Of a stretch of 50,011 nt of DNA, positions 33,998-41,506 are shown piece after piece; position 1 is the first letter of the stretch, and the number at the start of each line of letters is the position of its first letter. Position numbers and translations under genes: made by a program. Under the pieces are notes generated by a model, which worked only from the letters and a program-made list of their open reading frames with translations, searched no databases and had not been told where the DNA came from. Origin of the DNA: Hoeflea sp. (GTDB taxonomy: Bacteria; Pseudomonadota; Alphaproteobacteria; Rhizobiales; Rhizobiaceae); assembly GCF_030682515.1 (NCBI RefSeq), contig NZ_JAUXOD010000015.1:1-50011 (forward strand). The letters are read 5' to 3'.

Positions 33998-34756
33998 CTA
34001 GGCGATCAGGCCCACAGCGCGGCGGCCTTCCTCGGTCTTGAGCGAGAAATCACCGCCGTCATAGGGGCGCGCCGCGTCCGTTGTCAGCCAGGCGATCGTC
34101 TCTCCGACCCAGTCGGGCGAGATGTGCATGGACCAGTCTAGCTGGCTGATCGGATTGACGCCGGAGGTCTTGATCGCGCGCTGCATGTCGGTGGCCACCG
34201 TTCCCGGCGAGAGGCCGACGACGCGGATATTGTCGGCGGCGCATTCGGCGTGGGCGCAGCGGGTGAGCGAGAGCACGGCGGCCTTGGTGGCGCAATAATG
34301 GCTCCAGCCTTCCAGCGCGGACGAGGCGGCGCCCGAGGAGATGTTGATGATGACGCCGCCGCCCTGCCGCTTCATCACCGGAATGGCCGAGCGCAGGCCG
34401 TGATAGACGCCCTTGAAATTGATGTCGACCACCTGGTCCCAGGCTTCCGGGTCGGAGTCCTCAAGGCGGGCGATCGGGTCGATCACGCCAGCATTGTTGA
34501 CCAGGATATCGAGACTGCCAAAGCTCTCCAGGGCCTGATTGACTGCATTCTCGACATCAACGTACTGGGCAACGTCGCAGGTGACGGCCAAGGCCTTGTC
34601 ACCGATTTCCGCGGCTATCCGCGCGGTGTCGCGGGTCGAGCGCGCCGCCAGGACGACATTGGCGCCGTATCCCGCCATGATGCGGGCCGCCGCCTCGCCG
34701 ATGCCGCGGCTCGCGCCGGTGATCAGGGCCGTCTTGCCGCTCAGGTCGATGCTCAT
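33998..34756 (-). CDS. Short-chain dehydrogenase/reductase
   Basis: A 252-residue classical SDR. The dinucleotide motif TGASRGIGEAAA is near residue 15, then VNNAGV near residue 86, the catalytic Ser in NISSGAASSA near residue 140 and YCATK near residue 153. LSPGTVATDMQ near residue 184 is typical. It is convergent with rutR and ends 16 bp from it, so it is not part of the pyrimidine train. Substrate unknown; NAD(P) preference cannot be set with confidence. Confidence 0.9.
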   Translation of the reverse strand: MSIDLSGKTALITGASRGIGEAAARIMAGYGANVVLAARSTRDTARIAAEIGDKALAVTCDVAQYVDVENAVNQALESFGSLDILVNNAGVIDPIARLEDSDPEAWDQVVDINFKGVYHGLRSAIPVMKRQGGGVIINISSGAASSALEGWSHYCATKAAVLSLTRCAHAECAADNIRVVGLSPGTVATDMQRAIKTSGVNPISQLDWSMHISPDWVGETIAWLTTDAARPYDGGDFSLKTEEGRRAVGLIA

Positions 34757-34884
34757 GTCTCATCCTCGTTTTGATGCCGCCCTTTCTGGCGCGGATGGGA
34801 CGAGCAATCAAGAGCGCCGGGCCCGAAAGTGCGCGGGCGACCGGATCGACCCGCAGGGGTCCGGGCCGATCCGACAGGATAGGG

Positions 34885-35094
34885 TCAGTGGCTTCCGCCA
34901 CCGCCGCCTTCGCCTTCACCGCCCGGACGTTCGTCATCGACTGCGTCGGTGTTGCGCCGGTTGAAGGTGGAATAGGGGTCCCGCCTCTGCGATGTGGGGG
35001 TTCCTCCACATCCGGCCGCGGCCGCGGTGGAGGTCAGTCCGAGCAGCAGCGTGAGCCGCGAACGGTCGACCTTGGTGTCCTGATCTTCTTGCAT
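34885..35094 (-). CDS. Small Gly/Glu-rich lipoprotein-like peptide
   Basis: A 69-residue product with a charged start, a hydrophobic run (TLLLGLTSTAAAAGC, about residues 15-29) ending in a lipobox-like AAAGC, then a hydrophilic tail finishing in a Gly/Glu-rich segment and SH. GAGGAGAGA precedes the ATG at a good distance, which supports translation. No known domain. It is convergent with no gene and lies 128 bp before the start of the SDR on the same strand. It could be a surface lipoprotein; it could also be chance coding. Confidence 0.55.
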   Translation of the reverse strand: MQEDQDTKVDRSRLTLLLGLTSTAAAAGCGGTPTSQRRDPYSTFNRRNTDAVDDERPGGEGEGGGGGSH

Positions 35095-35238
35095 GGCGAG
35101 TCTCTCCTCTCAGAAAATATCGATCTGTGCGCTCCATTCGCCTGTCCTGAAACTGGCAGCCTGGAGACGCCGTGCATTCGGCATCCGCGTCTATCGCGAT
35201 CTGCTAAAACATCAGATCAAGGGTCGCCGGATCCGGCA

Positions 35239-35325
35239 TTGATAAACATCAACAAACTTGCATGTGTCCGCCAAAAAATGCGCGGCGGGTTGCGGTGCCA
35301 CGGGGATAAATCAAGAAATCTTGAT
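35239..35325. promoter_or_regulatory. Two dyads upstream of arsC, candidate ArsR-type operators
   Basis: TTGAT-AAAC-ATCAA (35239-35252) and ATCAAGA-AA-TCTTGAT (35310-35325) are perfect inverted repeats sharing ATCAA/TTGAT arms. ArsR/SmtB repressors usually bind AT-rich dyads of this ATCAA/TTGAT type. The second lies 71 bp before the arsC ATG. No arsR gene is in the window. The rest of the 301-bp gap between the small lipoprotein gene and arsC (35095-35395) shows no gene. Confidence 0.5.
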
Positions 35326-35395
35326 AGATCACTGGACCTGGCGGGCCTGGTGCGCTAAGTCGGGTTCGTCGAACGCCAAGGGTATGGGAGCGATC

Positions 35396-35800
35396 ATGAG
35401 CATTGTCATTCACCACAATCCGGGATGCGGCACGTCGCGCAATGTCCTGGAGATCATTCGCGCCTTTGCCGGAGAGCCGGTCGTGATCGAGTATCTCAAG
35501 ACCGGCTGGACCCGGCCGCAGCTGCAGGGCCTGTTTGCCGCAGCCGGCCTGACGCCGCGCGAGGCGTTGCGGCAGTCCAAGACGCCGGCCGAGGAGTTGG
35601 GGCTGACCGACCCTGCTGTCAGCGACGAGGCCATCCTCGATGCGATGGTCGAGCACCCGGTGCTGGTCAACCGGCCGATCGTCTGCACGCCGAAGGGCGT
35701 TAAGCTGTGCCGGCCGTCGGAGGCCGTCTTCGCGCTCCTCGATGTTGCCCCGGGTACGACCTACACCAAGGAAGACGGAGAGGTTATCACCGCGCCATGA
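35396..35800 (+). CDS. arsC: Glutaredoxin-type arsenate reductase
   Basis: A 134-residue ArsC of the glutaredoxin-coupled (plasmid R773-like) family, which reduces arsenate to arsenite. The catalytic cysteine is Cys11 in [11 protein letters not shown]. The arginine-bearing segments [11 protein letters not shown] and [17 protein letters not shown] follow as in the family. GGGAG sits 5-9 bases before the ATG. The stop overlaps the arsH start (ATGA). No arsenite efflux gene (arsB/acr3) or arsR lies in the window, which is unusual because arsenite must be exported. Confidence 0.92.
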   Translation: MSIVIHHNPGCGTSRNVLEIIRAFAGEPVVIEYLKTGWTRPQLQGLFAAAGLTPREALRQSKTPAEELGLTDPAVSDEAILDAMVEHPVLVNRPIVCTPKGVKLCRPSEAVFALLDVAPGTTYTKEDGEVITAP

Positions 35801-36513
35801 AGGACAAGATGCCGAACATTGATGCGGAGAGCTTCCGCCTGCCGGATGTGGACAGCCTGGCCTTGCCCGGCGAGGCGGGGCATCCGCCCCGGGTGCTGAT
35901 GCTTTACGGGTCGCTGCGCGGGCGGTCCTACTCGCGCTTCCTCACGCTCGAAGCCCAGCGGGTGCTCGAAGCGCTGGGCGCCGAGGTGCGGGTGTTCGAT
36001 CCGTCCGGGTTGCCGCTGGTTTCGGACGAAGCGGAAAAACATCCCAAGGTTCTCGAGTTGCGGGAGCTGTCGCTCTGGTCGGAAGCCCAAGTGTGGTGCT
36101 CGCCCGAGCGTCACGGCGCCATGACCGGGGTGATGAAGACGCAGATCGACTGGCTGCCCTTAGCGCCGATCGGCGGCGTGCGCCCGACGCAGGGGCGGAC
36201 GCTCGCCCTGATGCAGGTCTGCGGCGGGTCGCAAAGCTTCAACACGCTCAACCAGATGCGCATTCTCGGCCGCTGGATGCGGATGATCACCATTCCCAAC
36301 CAGTCCTCGGTCGCCAAGGCCTTTGCCGAGTTCGACGACGACGGCCGGATGAAGCCGTCGCCCTACTACAATCGCATGGTCGACGTGATGGAGGAACTGA
36401 TGAAGTTCACGCTGCTCACGCGGGGGCGCTCGGCCTATCTGGTGGACCGCTATTCCGAACGGGTGGAGAGCGCCGAGGAACTTTCCAGGCGGGTCAATAT
36501 CCGCTCGATCTAG
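35797..36513 (+). CDS. arsH: ArsH, NADPH-dependent FMN oxidoreductase
   Basis: A 238-residue flavoprotein of the ArsH family. [21 protein letters not shown] near residues 34-54 is the FMN phosphate loop, [18 protein letters not shown] is the signature, and [18 protein letters not shown] and [14 protein letters not shown] follow. ArsH oxidises trivalent organoarsenicals and also acts as a general quinone/azo reductase. It is translationally coupled to arsC by a four-base overlap and ends 26 bp from the convergent peroxiredoxin gene. Confidence 0.94.
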   Translation: MKDKMPNIDAESFRLPDVDSLALPGEAGHPPRVLMLYGSLRGRSYSRFLTLEAQRVLEALGAEVRVFDPSGLPLVSDEAEKHPKVLELRELSLWSEAQVWCSPERHGAMTGVMKTQIDWLPLAPIGGVRPTQGRTLALMQVCGGSQSFNTLNQMRILGRWMRMITIPNQSSVAKAFAEFDDDGRMKPSPYYNRMVDVMEELMKFTLLTRGRSAYLVDRYSERVESAEELSRRVNIRSI

Positions 36514-36539
36514 CGCAGCCGTCTTTCCCGGGACCGGGA

Positions 36540-37076
36540 CTATACCGCGCCGGTGTATTCGCCGCGTGCCGGATAGTCGTTCTTGATGGCAAAATCGAGC
36601 GCGCTGACCAGTTCCGAAAAATGCGGGCGGACAAACGGCATGGTCTGGACCGAGCCGTAGTAAAGCGTCTGCTGCGGCGTCACCATGAACAGGCCGGGCT
36701 CGGAGAACAGCGCCGGCTCCTCGATGCCGATCGAGGTCTTGCCGCGCGATGTCGAGATGTAGAGCCCCCATTCCCGCGCCTTGGCCAATGGCAGATCGTA
36801 GCCGAAGCGAAGGCTGTCGGCGCCGATCTTCTCTGCCATCTGGCGGGTGCGATCCTGACCGTCCGAACTGACGGCAATGGTCGCCACGCCGCGTTCGGCG
36901 AAGTCGGCGACGCGCTTTTGGAGTTCAGTGAGATAGGTGGCGCAGATCGGGCAGTGCAGTCCGCGGTAGAAGCAGATCACCGTTCCGCGGTCCGAGGCGT
37001 CGGTGGTCAGGTCGAAATCGCCGTGGTCAAGCGTCGGCAGTTTCAGATCCGGGGTTTTCTGGCGGGGGAGGAGCAT
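36540..37076 (-). CDS. AhpC/TSA-type peroxiredoxin-like protein
   Basis: A 178-residue thioredoxin-fold redoxin. The active site is FYRGLHCPICATYL with Cys42 and Cys45 (a CXXC, as in AhpC/TSA-like and AhpE-related proteins that use a nearby resolving cysteine). VSSDGQDRTRQMAEKIG and PGLFMVTPQQTLYYGS are typical peroxiredoxin strands. It should reduce peroxides. GGGGGAGGAG directly precedes the ATG. It faces an AraC-type regulator across a 94-bp promoter region, which suggests that regulator controls it. Confidence 0.88.
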   Translation of the reverse strand: MLLPRQKTPDLKLPTLDHGDFDLTTDASDRGTVICFYRGLHCPICATYLTELQKRVADFAERGVATIAVSSDGQDRTRQMAEKIGADSLRFGYDLPLAKAREWGLYISTSRGKTSIGIEEPALFSEPGLFMVTPQQTLYYGSVQTMPFVRPHFSELVSALDFAIKNDYPARGEYTGAV

Positions 37077-37090
37077 GGGAAAGCCTTTCC

Positions 37091-37149
37091 ATCGGGGTTG
37101 TGGACGCACTCTATCGGAACTAGGGTCTGAAAAATCCGATTTAACCGAT
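37091..37149. promoter_or_regulatory. ATCGG/CCGAT half-sites in the peroxiredoxin-AraC promoter
   Basis: Four copies of the pentamer ATCGG or its complement CCGAT lie at 37091-37095, 37113-37117, 37136-37140 and 37145-37149. The first two are direct repeats 22 bp apart, two helical turns; 37113-37118 and 37135-37140 form the inverted pair ATCGGA/TCCGAT. AraC-family proteins bind spaced half-sites, so these are candidate sites for the adjacent regulator. Confidence 0.4.
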
Positions 37150-37170
37150 GAAAACACCGAAATGGGCGAC

Positions 37171-37920
37171 ATGGACAGACTGACAACGCTGATGGAGCGG
37201 TTCACCCTGCAGGTGAAGCCCACGACCTTGAAGGCCGCCACGCTTGTGGTGACGTCGGACAGCGATGGCTCGCCGAGCCAGGTCTGGTTCGGGCGTGCCG
37301 GGCTCGGATCGCAGTTGCCGGCCGAAACGGTCCGGTTTTCAGCCGAAGTCGAGTGGGGCGGGGCTTTCAATCCGCTGCTGGCGGCACTGCCGGACAGGAT
37401 CTGTTTCGATCTGTCGCGGGACCCCGAGGCGGCAAGTCTCATCGATCTGATGCTTTCGGAACTCGCGAAGGCCCGATGCGGATCTGCGTCGGTGGTCAAC
37501 CGTCTTGGCGAGGTGATGGTCGTGCGCTTGCTGCGGGCGCAGATCGAGGCAGGCTCGACCGAACCGGGATTGCTCTCCGGGCTTTCGGATGCGAGGCTCA
37601 ACCGGGTGATCGTCGCCATTCACGGCAACCCCGGGCGCAAGTGGCGCAATGAAGACCTCGCCGGGATCGCAGGTCTCTCGCTCAGCCGCTTTGCGGAGAC
37701 ATTCGTCTCGGTCGTCGGCGAAGCACCGGCGGCCTATCTGCGCCGGTGGCGGCTGTTGCTGGCGCGCCGGGATCTTCAGAACGGGGACCGGGTCGAGGCT
37801 GTGGCGCGACGCTATGGCTATCGATCACCGGACGGCTTCGCGCGCGCTTTCAGGCAGCGGTACGGGCAGAAGCCGCTCGAGATGCGCGGCATTCGACAGA
37901 CTGGTCCGGCTGCCGGGTAG
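37171..37920 (+). CDS. AraC-family transcriptional regulator
   Basis: A regulator of about 249 residues. The N-terminal part is a cupin-like AraC-binding domain (cupin_6 type). The C-terminal 100 residues are the AraC double helix-turn-helix: WRNEDLAGIAGLSLSRFAETF, then APAAYLRRWRLLLARRDLQ and VEAVARRYGYRSPDGFARAFRQRYGQKPLEMR. The ATG at 37171 or the one at 37162 could be used; neither has a strong ribosome site. It is divergent from the peroxiredoxin gene, as is usual for cupin_6 AraC regulators that control a redox or dehydrogenase gene. Confidence 0.88.
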   Translation: MDRLTTLMERFTLQVKPTTLKAATLVVTSDSDGSPSQVWFGRAGLGSQLPAETVRFSAEVEWGGAFNPLLAALPDRICFDLSRDPEAASLIDLMLSELAKARCGSASVVNRLGEVMVVRLLRAQIEAGSTEPGLLSGLSDARLNRVIVAIHGNPGRKWRNEDLAGIAGLSLSRFAETFVSVVGEAPAAYLRRWRLLLARRDLQNGDRVEAVARRYGYRSPDGFARAFRQRYGQKPLEMRGIRQTGPAAG

Positions 37921-37929
37921 CTTATTGTT

Positions 37930-37980
37930 TCACGCAATTCCGGGCGCGAAACCGGTTCCTACTTTCGCTGGAATTGCTCT
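37930..37980. repeat. Short palindromic intergenic element
   Basis: GCAATTCC (37934-37941) pairs with GGAATTGC (37970-37977) across a segment containing the smaller dyad AACCGGTT (37950-37957). The element exactly fills the gap between two convergent stop codons. From memory its form (TTTCACGCAATTCCG ... GGAATTGCTCT) matches a short palindromic repeat scattered through Rhizobiales genomes; it occurs once here. Confidence 0.6.
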
Positions 37981-38854
37981 AAGGCTGGCGCCGGGCCCAG
38001 TCCCTGCCGATGTCCCTTATCAGATCGGCCATCGACGCTTGCCGCCAGCCTTTGCGGTCACCCTTGACGTAGCCGACAAGGACGAGGCCATGCTGCTTGC
38101 GGATCGCCGAAACGGCAAGGCTGTCGGGCATGATCGTGCGCACGCCGTAGATCTCGGTGATCGGCAGGTCGAGTTGCGGCATGACGCGGTGGATCAGTTC
38201 GGCGCAGAATGTGCAGTCGGTCGAATCCACGTTGAACAGGAAGTCGAACCTCATCCCAAGGGTGGCGACAAAGTCGAGCGCCGTCCTGCGCCGCTGCTGG
38301 AGACTGTCGAAGTGCGGTCGCAGGATCGCGACCGCGTCGGTGTTGAGTACGATGGAAGACGGTGACAGGTGCACGCCCTTGGCATCGGCCTCGATGAAGA
38401 CATGACCGCTTCGGATCCTGGCCAGGTGTGGCTTGACCTCAGGAGATGCCGAGATGCCGAGACGTTGCAGGTCCTGTTCCGTGCCGAGATAGATTGCGGC
38501 ATGTCCGAACAGTCCGGGTATCAACCGGCCCGAGCCTCTGCCCTTGGAACTGACCAGAACGATATCAAGCGGCTGCAGGACATCCATGACCGCGTCCTGC
38601 GCGGCCTGCTTGGACTTGAGGTGACCGCTGCGCCAGGCCGCATGGCTCAAGACCGTACCCAGCACCGGGGCAACCGTGCGCGCCATGTCGACAAACCAGC
38701 GTGGATAGTCCTCCATGTCGGTGCAGCACCGGGCAAGCGTGGCCTGCGACGGCGCGGCGGCGGTCGGTGCCGGAGCGGACCGCATGCAGCCTTGCGCGGC
38801 GAGCGTCAGCCCAAGCAAGGCCACGAGCAGGAGCGGACTGAGGATGGACCTCAT
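37979..38854 (-). CDS. YiiX/YebB-like NlpC/P60-fold lipoprotein hydrolase
   Basis: A 291-residue probable lipoprotein: signal peptide (residues 1-22) with the lipobox AAQGC. The body resembles YiiX/YebB-like permuted papain-fold hydrolases: QPLDIVLVSSKG, the histidine in LFGHAAIYLG near residue 135, and the cysteine in DSTDCTFCAELIHRV near residue 225 are candidate catalytic residues. These enzymes cut peptides or lipids in the envelope. Its start overlaps the methyltransferase stop (ATGA). It is last of three coupled minus-strand genes. Confidence 0.78.
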   Translation of the reverse strand: MRSILSPLLLVALLGLTLAAQGCMRSAPAPTAAAPSQATLARCCTDMEDYPRWFVDMARTVAPVLGTVLSHAAWRSGHLKSKQAAQDAVMDVLQPLDIVLVSSKGRGSGRLIPGLFGHAAIYLGTEQDLQRLGISASPEVKPHLARIRSGHVFIEADAKGVHLSPSSIVLNTDAVAILRPHFDSLQQRRRTALDFVATLGMRFDFLFNVDSTDCTFCAELIHRVMPQLDLPITEIYGVRTIMPDSLAVSAIRKQHGLVLVGYVKGDRKGWRQASMADLIRDIGRDWARRQP

Positions 38855-39477
38855 AGCTTCCGGGCCAGCAGGACGGTGTGACATCCGCAATCCGGATCTT
38901 GCCTGACGAACTCAAGGATGCGCAGTCCGAGGCTTGCGAGCGCGGCATCGTAATCCTCGAGCGAGAGGCTCGCATGATAGACGGGATCATCGCCGACATG
39001 GCCCGCCACTTCGCCGGCTTCGGGGCCGACCGTCAGCATCAGCGCGCCCTGCGGCGCAAGATGGGCGTCCAGGCGCACCAGGGTCGCGCGCTGTTCCTCC
39101 GGTGTGAGATGAAAGAAGCTGTCCCAGCCGATCACGCCGTCGAAGGTCTGCCCCAGATCGATGCGGCGCAGATCGGCCTGCCGCCAGTCGCCATGGGGGA
39201 AGGCTTCGCGCGCCAGATCAATCATCGCCTGGGCCGCGTCGACGCCGGTGACGCGAAGGCCCAGATTCGCGAGATATGCGGCGATCGGGTCGCCCGACCC
39301 GCAGCCCGCATCGAGCACCGATCCGCCTTGCGGCAGCAGTGCGGCAAACCGGTCGAGCCAGGGTTTTTCCATCAGCGCCCGGGTTCGCTCGGCATCGAAG
39401 CGGGCGGCGTTGCGCTCGTAGATCTCGACCGTCTGGGTCGCCAGCACCGCGAGCGCCGGGATCCTGTCTCCCTGCAT
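38851..39477 (-). CDS. Class I SAM-dependent methyltransferase
   Basis: A 208-residue methyltransferase with the Rossmann motif VLDAGCGSGDPIAAYL near residues 54-69, acidic VTGVDAAQAM, the WRQADLRRIDLG motif and FDGVIGWDSFFHL. The target is unknown. It is coupled on both sides: its ATG shares a base with the stop of the DUF2799 lipoprotein gene (TGATG at 39475-39479) and its stop overlaps the start of the YiiX-like gene. A cytoplasmic enzyme set between two lipoproteins is unusual. Confidence 0.88.
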   Translation of the reverse strand: MQGDRIPALAVLATQTVEIYERNAARFDAERTRALMEKPWLDRFAALLPQGGSVLDAGCGSGDPIAAYLANLGLRVTGVDAAQAMIDLAREAFPHGDWRQADLRRIDLGQTFDGVIGWDSFFHLTPEEQRATLVRLDAHLAPQGALMLTVGPEAGEVAGHVGDDPVYHASLSLEDYDAALASLGLRILEFVRQDPDCGCHTVLLARKL

Positions 39478-40073
39478 CAGCTCCGCGACGCCCGGCTGTA
39501 GCGGAAATTGTCCATGTCGGCCTCGATCCGGCTGAGCTCGGATTGCAGGCGACCTATGTCGCGCTCCATGTCGCGGATCTTCCAGCGGTTGGAATCGATC
39601 CTGCTCTGTGCCGCACGCGGATCGGGTGTGCCGGCGCGGATCAGTTCCTCGTCGGTCCGGATTTCCTGCTCGACGCCGCGGATGCGCGATTCCAGGCTGC
39701 TGATCTCGCTTTTCTTCTGATGGTGGAAGCGCCCGAGATCGTAGCCCTCGCGGAAGCCGGCATCGAGATCGATCGGGCAGACATTGGCGTAGGAGCCGCC
39801 CTGGCTGCCGACGGACAGGCCGTTCAGCGGCGTGCAGTAGCGCGGCAGGCCCTGCTGGTAGCCCTGGTACCAGAGCGTCTGGTCGGCGTTAACACCTGCC
39901 TTGGTGCAGGCCTGGACGTGCCGGGCAAAACGGTCCTGCGGGTTGTAGCCGGCCGCACCGTCCTGCTCGCCGATCACCCGCCAGTCGGCGACGGCGCATT
40001 CCTCCTTCGACATCGTCTGGCAGGAGGAGATGAGCGCGCACAGCGCGATGATCAGGAAGACACGCACCTTCAT
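39477..40073 (-). CDS. DUF2799 lipoprotein with C-terminal coiled coil
   Basis: A 198-residue lipoprotein. The signal peptide ends in the lipobox ISSC at about residue 18. The DUF2799 region follows: CAVADWRVIGEQDGAAGYNPQDRFARH, then LWYQGYQQGLPRYCTP and DLDAGFREGYDLGRFHHQKK, with several conserved cysteines. The last 70 residues (SEISSLESRIRGVEQEIR onward) form a heptad-rich coiled coil. It probably sits in the periplasm, anchored to a membrane. Function unknown in the family. It starts a three-gene coupled set. Confidence 0.85.
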   Translation of the reverse strand: MKVRVFLIIALCALISSCQTMSKEECAVADWRVIGEQDGAAGYNPQDRFARHVQACTKAGVNADQTLWYQGYQQGLPRYCTPLNGLSVGSQGGSYANVCPIDLDAGFREGYDLGRFHHQKKSEISSLESRIRGVEQEIRTDEELIRAGTPDPRAAQSRIDSNRWKIRDMERDIGRLQSELSRIEADMDNFRYSRASRS

Positions 40074-40129
40074 TTTGATCTCCGAAATACCTCGAAACAA
40101 CCCATCGCAAGCAAACCCTTAAAAAAGAC

Positions 40130-40158
40130 AAGGACCCCGTTTTGTCAACGGGGTCCTT
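40130..40158 (-). terminator. Intrinsic terminator of preTA
   Basis: A perfect 12-bp stem (40130-40141 with 40147-40158) closes a 5-nt loop. On the minus strand it is followed by GTCTTTTTTAAG, a six-T run, so it is a canonical intrinsic terminator 22 bp after the preA stop. It separates preTA from the three-gene lipoprotein set. Confidence 0.92.
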
Positions 40159-40179
40159 GGTTTGGGATGCGTTGTTGTT

Positions 40180-41490
40180 CTATTCCGCGGCCTCTTTGGC
40201 CATCGGGTTGTTGGGGTGCGTGGTCCAGTTGGCGTAGCGCGGATCAATCGGCTTGCCGGTGCGCGGGTCGGAGCCCACGGTCATCTCCACCATGGTGATG
40301 CAGTCATCGACCGGGCAGACATTGACGCAGAGGTTGCAGCCGACGCATTCGTCGTCCATCACCTCGAAATGCCTGACGCCGTCGACCATCGAGGTGATGG
40401 CCTGGTGCGACGTGTCTTCGCAGGCGATGTGGCAGCGGCCGCACTTGATGCACAGGTCCTGGTCGATCCTGGCCTTGGTGATGTAGTTGAGATTGAGATA
40501 CTGCCAGTCGGTGACATTGGGCACCGCGCGGCCCTGGAAGTCGGCGATCGTGGCATAGCCCTTCTCGTCCATCCAGTCCGACAGGCCCTGGGTCATCTCC
40601 TGCACGATCTTGAAGCCATAGGTCATGGCCGCAGTGCAGACCTGCACCGTGCCGCAGCCGAGCGCGATGAACTCGGCGGCGTCGCGCCAGGTCTGGACGC
40701 CGCCGATGCCGGAGATCGGCAGGCCGCGGGTCTCGCCGTCGCGGGCGATCTCGGCTACCATGTTGAGCGCGATCGGCTTGACCGCCGGGCCGCAATAGCC
40801 GCCATGGGAGCCCTTGCCGTCAATGGTCGGCACGGGGGCGAAGTTGTCGAGATCGACCGAGACGATCGAGGAGATGGTGTTGATCAGCGACACTGCGTCG
40901 GCGCCGCCCGCCTTGGCCGCCCGCGCCGGATAGCGGATGTCGGTGATGTTGGGGGTGAGTTTCACGATCACCGGCATCTTCGAATAATGCTTGCACCATT
41001 CGGCCACCATCTGGATGTATTCGGGCACCTGGCCGACGGCGGCGCCCATGCCGCGCTCGCTCATGCCGTGCGGGCAGCCGAAATTCAGCTCGATGCCGTC
41101 GGCGCCGGTGTCCTCGACGCGCGGCAGGATCGCCTTCCAGCTTTGCTCCTCGCAGGGCACCATGATCGAGACGACCATCGCCCGGTCGGGCCAGCGCCGC
41201 TTGACCTCGGCGATTTCCCTGAGGTTCACCTCGAGATCGCGGTCGGTGATCAGCTCGATGTTGTTGAGGCCCAGCAGCCGGCGATCGGGACCCCAGATCG
41301 CGCCATAGCGTGGGCCGTTGACGTTGACGACCGGCGGGCCTGCCTCGCCGAGCGTCTTCCAGACCACGCCGCCCCAGCCCGCCTCGAAGGCGCGCTCGAC
41401 ATTGTAGGCCTTGTCGGTGGGCGGGGCCGAGGCCAGCCAGAACGGGTTGGGCGACTTGATGCCGATGAAATTGGTGGAAAGGTCAGCCAT
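40180..41490 (-). CDS. preA: NAD-dependent dihydropyrimidine dehydrogenase subunit PreA
   Basis: A 436-residue catalytic subunit that reduces uracil and thymine. The FMN TIM barrel (about 1-310) opens with FIGIKSPNPFWLASAPPTDK and holds the catalytic cysteine in NFGCPHGMSERGMG near residue 135. The C-terminal ferredoxin part has two [4Fe-4S] motifs, CIKCGRCHIACED and CVGCNLCVNVCP. It starts 16 bp after preT. Length and motifs are normal for the family. It takes electrons from PreT through the clusters. Confidence 0.96.
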   Translation of the reverse strand: MADLSTNFIGIKSPNPFWLASAPPTDKAYNVERAFEAGWGGVVWKTLGEAGPPVVNVNGPRYGAIWGPDRRLLGLNNIELITDRDLEVNLREIAEVKRRWPDRAMVVSIMVPCEEQSWKAILPRVEDTGADGIELNFGCPHGMSERGMGAAVGQVPEYIQMVAEWCKHYSKMPVIVKLTPNITDIRYPARAAKAGGADAVSLINTISSIVSVDLDNFAPVPTIDGKGSHGGYCGPAVKPIALNMVAEIARDGETRGLPISGIGGVQTWRDAAEFIALGCGTVQVCTAAMTYGFKIVQEMTQGLSDWMDEKGYATIADFQGRAVPNVTDWQYLNLNYITKARIDQDLCIKCGRCHIACEDTSHQAITSMVDGVRHFEVMDDECVGCNLCVNVCPVDDCITMVEMTVGSDPRTGKPIDPRYANWTTHPNNPMAKEAAE

Positions 41491-41506
41491 GATATCTTTT
41501 CCTCCG

